From the NCBI GenBank assembly GCA_029891385.1, contig CM057228.1, positions 64,548,523-64,612,522 on the forward strand: a DNA stretch of 64,000 nucleotides, in the 5' to 3' direction. Both the position numbers and the translations under genes were made by a program. Shown one piece after another: positions 58,698 through 64,000 of the stretch; the stretch's first letter is position 1, and the number at the start of each line of letters is the position of its first letter. The notes under the pieces were generated by a model. It searched no databases. It saw only the letters and a list, made by a program, of their open reading frames with translations, and was not told the DNA's origin. This DNA is from Erythroxylum novogranatense. Its lineage: Eukaryota; Streptophyta; Magnoliopsida; Malpighiales; Erythroxylaceae.

Positions 58698-59628
58698 TTA
58701 GGAATCCAACGCTTCGAGAATCAAATCAATCGGATGTCGGACGAAGGAATTATAAGCAAAAGATTACAAAAGGGATCGGATAAAAAAAACAAAGTAGTGG
58801 AACTTCAAAACCGAACCTTTCAAAAATCATATCTCTCGATCTCGAACTCAGAATTTGACAAATTTGGTGTCAATATAAAGATCAAAGGAAGCTCTACAAC
58901 TTCCCTGAAGTACTCAAAATCAAATTAGGTCTCGAAAGAGGTTGAAAACTCAATCAAAGATTCTGTCCAAAACAACTTTTCCTAAACGACTTCCAATTTT
59001 TAATCGCTCATAACTCCTAGCCCCGATATCAAAAAATTGCAAACTTTATATCAATGGAAAGATAAAAATATCATCTAAAACTTTCATGAAGACCACTTAC
59101 TCTAATTCTAACTAATTCCATACGACGAGTGGCCTCGAAGCATAGAACACACAAATCTATACTTAATAGCATTATCAAAACAAAGCATATCTTCAGAAAT
59201 TCATATCTCTCAATTCCGACATCGAAAAATAAGAAACTTTATGTCAACAAAAAGCTCTCGATAGAGGCTACAATTTTCATGTTGATCATTTTCTCGAATT
59301 TTGCCTAAATCAAAAGGTCAACTTTTTCTTCAAAAAGTCAAACTCCAAGCTAACTTTGACTTATCATAATTCTCACTCCCGATATCAAAAAATATCAAAC
59401 TTTATGGCTACCGAAAGCTCTTGACATAAACTACAAGTTTCCAGAAGACAATTTTCTCAAATTATGCCTAAATCAAAAGTCAACTATCAAAGGCTAAAAA
59501 GTCAAACTTTTTACAATTCTTCATATTTTCACACTTTCTCTCCTTATTTCTTGATTTTCAACTTAATTTCAATTAACTCATCTACTTTTGAATATTTCTT
59601 ATTTTCACTCAAAAATCGAGGTCCAACA

Positions 59629-60375
59629 TTTCTCCCCCTCTTAAAAGAATTTCGTCCTCGAAATTCATACGTAGTAAATCATCAAGTAACACATTCTCTT
59701 AGCTGATTTCTTTCCAAAAGATCATAGTCACTTTTCTTATCTAATTTCCTCATCATACACATTCTTAACTTGATTCTTATATCAAGTACACCACATTCAC
59801 TATTATATCACTTCACTATATCCACAATTCAATATGCCTTACATATATAGATATAAACTCAAGTTGTCTCATCTTTCAAGTATCCCTTAATTGCATCTTA
59901 CATATGCATATTCGAAAATAATTCATCCAAATTTAATTGGTCAAATATTTCATGACATACCTTCATATCAGTTAATCTTATCCTTCAAGTATTTCTTAAT
60001 TCGACTCACACATGTATAACTAAAATCAATTCTTCCCATTTCATCATGAAATTCTCCTCTCAATTGCCCTTAACACTTTCTTCTAATCAATCATCACTCA
60101 TCACAAACCTAAAATTCATCAAAGTTCTTGTCCCTCATCAATCACTTAATTAGGTCTTCAAATATTTCATAAAAATCCATCTCCATGCTCATCTTTCATG
60201 AACAATTTCCTAAAATCACTCAACATTCTTATCATCTTCATCTATCAATCACTTTGGTATACACTTTATCTTTATCACAATCTCACAAATTCAATCTTAT
60301 GCTTGAACACTCTTATACAAATCAGTCAGACACAAACGCCCAAGCACGATCATAATTTGGGCTCGATACCATCTA
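59629..60375 (-). mobile_element. Short non-coding internal region with primer site and polypurine tract
   Basis: On the minus strand, TGGTATCGAGCCC (60371-60359) follows the 5' LTR and the purine-rich complement of 59629-59646 precedes the 3' LTR. The 747 bp between have no gag or pol, so the element depended on proteins from others. Confidence 0.7.
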
Positions 60376-61008
60376 TGTTGGGACCCGATCGAAGCGGATC
60401 CCAACAAAAGCAACGGATCTGAAGCGGATCGAACAAAGCAAACAAATCCGACATCCAGGAAACAACGAGCGAGAGAAACATGATCGCGTTGGAAACTTAG
60501 ACTATCAAACCGGTATAATTTTTTTTCTTTCTTATTCCTTGTCTTTTCATTCTTAATCACTTTATTTCATTACATACAAAATCAAATCTAATTACATTCT
60601 CAATTTCAAATCTTTCACACATCAAAATTCTGAAACATTTAAATTCAAACTTTCACAAAAATTTTCAAATTTCATTTCACATCATTCATTCAAAATCTCT
60701 TCAAACTTTCATTTCAAAATTTCAACAATCACACTTTCATTCAATTCATTTTCAAACAAATTCATCATTTCAAAATTTTCAATTTCATAAAATCAATTAT
60801 CTTTCAAATTTCAACATTTCATAAACTCACTTTCGATTTCAATCAAAAATCACCCAAAATTTCACCTTCAATTTCAATCATTGAAAATCAATATTCAAAT
60901 TTCAAATTGAATTTCAAATTTTATTTCAATTCTCAAATTTAATTAAATTTCATTTAATTTTTCAAAATTCACCTAAAGTTTAAACATCAAAATTGACTTA
61001 GGATTTTG
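60376..61008 (-). repeat. Truncated second LTR of the palindromic element
   Basis: It starts TGTTGGGACCCGATCG and keeps the LTR end for about 215 bp. It then passes through simple TTCAAATTT-type sequence to the inversion point near 61008. Confidence 0.65.
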
Positions 61009-63439
61009 AGATATCCTAAGTCAATTTTGATGTTTATGCTTTAGTGAAGTTTAATTTGAAAATTGTAAATCGGGGGTTTAGGCTTAATTAGAAATTTGGG
61101 GATTTTGTGAATTAATGGTGTAGAATCATCAATAATAGTAGGAATTGGTGAAATATGAAATCAATTGTGAAGAAATTGTGATTTATGATATGAAATTTGT
61201 GTAATTGAGTTTAGGTCAATTTTGAAAATTGGGATTTTCAAAATTGGAGATTGAAATAGCTTGAATATGTGAGGAATTGATGTTTCCTAAGCTCAATTTG
61301 AGTAATTATGATTTTGTGATATCGAATTTGATTAAATTGGTTTAGGTTCAATTTAGAATTGGGGATTTTAGATTTTAGAAATTGTCAAGTAAGATGGCTT
61401 GAAATATGATGAGTTTGTGAATTATGAAATCAATTTTAAGAAAGTGTAATTTATGGTATTGAATTTGGATAAGTTAGTTTAGGCCAAATTGGTGAATTAG
61501 GGTTTTGTAAATCGTGAGTTAGATAGCTTGGAATTGTGGTAAATTGGTGAATTCCTAAGTTAATTTTGAAGATTGTTATTTATAATGTGAATTTGGATGA
61601 TTATGATTTAGGTTTTGTTAAATTGAAGAGAGAGAAGCAAAAGTCAAATTGAAACATCGGACAAGATGCTAGCATGGAAACGAGGTGGTAGTATATTTAT
61701 TTATTGAATTTTAAGCTAAAGATGTGAATTTGAAAATTCATGAAGCAAAGTTTTGAGAAATGAATGTTTATAAAATGTTCGATATTATGATTTTGAAGGA
61801 TTAATTTCTTATGTTAGAAATGATTTTTAGAAAATACAAGATTTATGAAAATCATGTTTTAGACAATTTGAGCAATGTGTTTTATGAAACTATATATGTT
61901 TTGATTTATGTATGAAAGAAATAATTGCATTCATGTTTATGCGCTTGGTTTATATGTGATTAATTGATTTATCAATATGATTGTATATGTGGATATGCAT
62001 GTGTCAAGCTTTTGACACAATTTGATGTTATGATTTGAAAAATGAGAAAAATTAAGATTTTGAAAAGTGCCTTCGGGCAATCTAAAATTCCGCTTTGCTT
62101 AGGTGCATGTGGGTTTGGTTAGTCCTTTTGAGTCGCTGCATTGTCTCTACCGCTTAAACCTTCGCCACGCTCAAGAACAGCAATGGAGTTCGATCACGAC
62201 TCCTTCACGGCCGCATATGACCGCTATGCTAAAATGTGTAGTACGTCTCATGGACCAAACCAAACCATTTAATGTGTTATTGTGATTTGTGTTGATGTCC
62301 AGATAACCTCAAACACACGCCAAAGATAACCTCGCAAACACCTACGAGTGGGGTGGGGTCCAACATCAAATCATTCTGTTATGTTATATGGTTTTGTGAT
62401 GCATTCATGTTTAAAGTCAGTGCATGATTGGTAAAAAGTTTGAGAATTTGAGAAATGAGAAAGTGAATTTTCAATCATGAATTTCGTAAACTGCTTATGA
62501 ATGTTTTGGAAAGTTTCAAATGGGTTTTTGATAAATTTCCGAATGGGAAATGTTTGAAAATTTTGAAAGATAATTTTTGCTTATGTTTCAATTTATAAAT
62601 ATATTATCCACGAAGCTCGAAGTTAATTCTTTCATCCCCATCTCCGTGTTTCGCAGGTGAGATCGGATGAAAGAGTATCAAGACGCTTGATTCGATTTTG
62701 TATTATTTGGATTTTAGTGCAAATTGAGATTTTGGTATTAAGATTGAATATGGCTAATTGCCATGTATGTATATGATTTATGAAGTTTGTATGAAATTGT
62801 GTATATTAGGTTGATGTAAAAGAATGAAGAGGTCGATGTACGGATTTTGAATTCGTGATTGTAAATGATTTTGGAAATTGTATATGAAATTGCGATGATT
62901 TTGGGAAAATATATTGTTGATTGATATGGGAATTTGATCAAGTGTTTAGATCTAAGATTATGCTTGTTTCATTGGTGTTTGGATTCCTGACGGAGAGTCC
63001 GATGATTCCGGATTTTGTGATATTAGAAGTGTATTTTGCCTTTGCAGAATTTTTGGATATGATAAATGCAATTACATTATGCCGTCAATTTTCGTTAGAA
63101 AATAAATTGGAAAAGAAGAAAATAAAATTTAGATGTATGAAAGATGGATTTATGAGATTGGTATTAATGTTAAGAAGTTTATTATGATTCGAAAGCGATT
63201 TGGGATTTGTATGAGTATCCAAGCATATGATGATTTTGTATGTAATGAAATAAAGTGATTAAGAATGAAAAGACAAGGAATAAGAAAGAAAAAATTATAC
63301 CGGTTCGATAGTCTAAGTTTCCAACGCGATCATGTTTCTCTGCTCGTTGTTTCCAGATGTCTGATTTGTTTGCTTTGGTTCGATCCGTTTCAGATCCGTT
63401 GCTTTTCTATTGGGATCCGCTTCCTGATCAGTCCCAACA
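61009..63439 (+). repeat. Inverted LTR segment closing the palindromic element
   Basis: It is the reverse complement of the 55004-57680 part of the first LTR (without the inverted insert), and its last ~215 bp are the near-exact complement of 60376-60590. At the centre, 60969-61004 pairs with 61013-61048 across an 8-base spacer. Confidence 0.75.
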
Positions 63440-63444
63440 CGAAT

Positions 63445-63878
63445 AACCGGGGACATTCATCACAAATGTTTGCCTTTATGTCAAAAGGCTAGATTCATGT
63501 CAATTAAAAGCAACAAAAATAGCGTTGTTTAATAAATCCTACCGATCTTTGTGAATAACTTAAATATTCATGAAAAACTATTTAGGGATAGTTACAACTT
63601 TGATTAACTGAATAATTATCAATGTGTGTGCGTAAGTGATGAGGGTGAATGAAGTCGACATTAAGTCTTGATTAGTACATATATTTAGTATGAAGTGCCT
63701 ATACACAGATTTCATAAGTTAGAACAACTTCAAGGATTGTGTTTATAGTTAAATTTATTTTGTAAAGTTCAACGTCATTGTACCATTATTGCATATGTGC
63801 ATGTTATAGTTTGGTGTGATTGTGTTTTTATTGTTTTGTTTTTGCTTAAGGACAAGAAAAAGTTCAATTGTGGGGATG
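63445..63878 (+). mobile_element. 3' internal region and polypurine tract of the Athila/Tat element
   Basis: Non-coding sequence ending in TTGCTTAAGGACAAGAAAA and TTGTGGGGATG, the conserved tail of Athila/Tat elements just before the 3' LTR. Confidence 0.7.
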
Positions 63879-64000
63879 TGATAGTTATAGGTTGCATGAT
63901 GTTTTTAGTAGGCATTTTAGTATGTTTTTAGTGGTTGATTAATTAATTCATGCATGTTTAGGGTTAGAATTGTGATAGTTGTTATATATTTGTGTTTTGA
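63879..64000 (+). repeat. 3' LTR of the Athila/Tat element, cut by the window edge
   Basis: Begins TGATAGTTATAGGTTGCATG and aligns with 39023-39145. Confidence 0.8.

Larger units (their letters stand above)
55004..59628 (-). repeat. LTR of the palindromic element (3' LTR on minus strand)
   Basis: 4,625 bp from TGTTGGGACCCAATCC to GAGGTCCAACA. Order of landmarks matches the solo LTR at 21569-26045 except that 55352-56017 is an inverted copy of 58033-58697. Module anchors are near 58892, 59077, 59267 and 59427. There is almost no GC-rich island next to the conserved box (58700-58755). Confidence 0.75.
55004..63439 (-). mobile_element. Rearranged palindromic LTR element
   Basis: Read on the minus strand, an LTR (55004-59628) lies beside a 747-bp internal region (59629-60375) with a polypurine tract at one end and a primer site at the other. 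The other LTR begins at 60376 but after ~630 bp switches at about 61008 to an inverted LTR copy that ends at 63439 in the same terminus, TGTTGGGAC on the opposite strand. TGAAT (54999-55003) and CGAAT (63440-63444) flank the whole. No coding sequence is present. It is related to the solo LTR at 21569-26045. Confidence 0.7.
39023..64000 (+). mobile_element. Athila/Tat-type Ty3 retrotransposon, degenerate, with two large nested insertions
   Basis: The 5' LTR starts near 39023 and a matching 3' LTR starts at 63879. Between them are a primer-binding-like site, a degenerate gag and a protease, and near the 3' end a CTTAAGGACAAGAAAA and TGTGGGGATG tract typical of Athila/Tat elements. No reverse transcriptase or integrase remnant is visible. 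Insertions at 40305-51234 and 55004-63439 account for most of its present length. The element itself landed in the LINE. The 5' boundary is uncertain by a few bases. Confidence 0.75.

Overview
This is nuclear DNA of a flowering plant, almost certainly a eudicot. It is AT-rich with isolated GC-rich islands and is packed with nested long-LTR Ty3-type retrotransposons, a CACTA transposon and a LINE. I can support only one host gene: a three-exon CONSTANS-like/B-box transcription factor of the COL13 (BBX11) type on the minus strand at 34039-35907. No rRNA, tRNA or CRISPR was seen.

Layout. 1-3118: a minus-strand LTR element cut by the window edge, with a non-coding internal region and a 159-bp remnant of its other LTR. 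3119-4591: CACTA-like remnants and an AT-rich minisatellite with 38-bp units in a ~190-bp higher-order period. 4984-27124: a long-LTR element (A) with no visible gag or pol, near-matching 5-bp target duplications, and three younger solo LTRs inserted in it (10160-17612, itself holding 11165-13972; and 21569-26045). 27306-33286: a 6-kb CACTA element with TCT target duplications, GACGTC-type subterminal repeats, a transposase-tail fragment and an unidentified exon-like stretch. 34039-36657: the COL13-like gene and its short promoter. 36657-39022: a LINE whose 3' part is minus and whose 5' part is plus, as expected of twin priming, split by a small solo LTR. 39023 to the window end: an Athila/Tat-type element with degenerate gag-protease and no recognisable RT, interrupted by a Tekay-type chromovirus (40305-51234) and by a rearranged palindromic LTR element (55004-63439).

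Insertion order is readable from target-site duplications: GCAAG/ACAAG (A), TAGAA, CTGTC, GTATT (the three solo LTRs), TCT (CACTA), ATTGT/AATGT (small solo LTR), CCTTA (chromovirus), TGAAT/CGAAT (palindromic element).

The most unusual signals lie inside the LTRs. (i) LTRs of different families and orientations carry degenerate modules at a ~180-bp period. (ii) Each such LTR, except the one at 55004-59628, also carries a GC-rich, CpG-dense island built of short palindromes. The palindrome sequence differs between families, and between the two LTRs of the chromovirus it differs in length. (iii) A ~180-bp module bounded by inverted TTGTGACC/GGTCACAA recurs in the TGTAACATCCC-type LTRs. (iv) Element 55004-63439 ends in an inverted copy of its own LTR end and also holds a 665-bp near-identical inverted repeat, yet is flanked by a near-perfect 5-bp duplication. 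All mobile coding regions seen are broken, so only the B-box gene is likely to make a functional protein.
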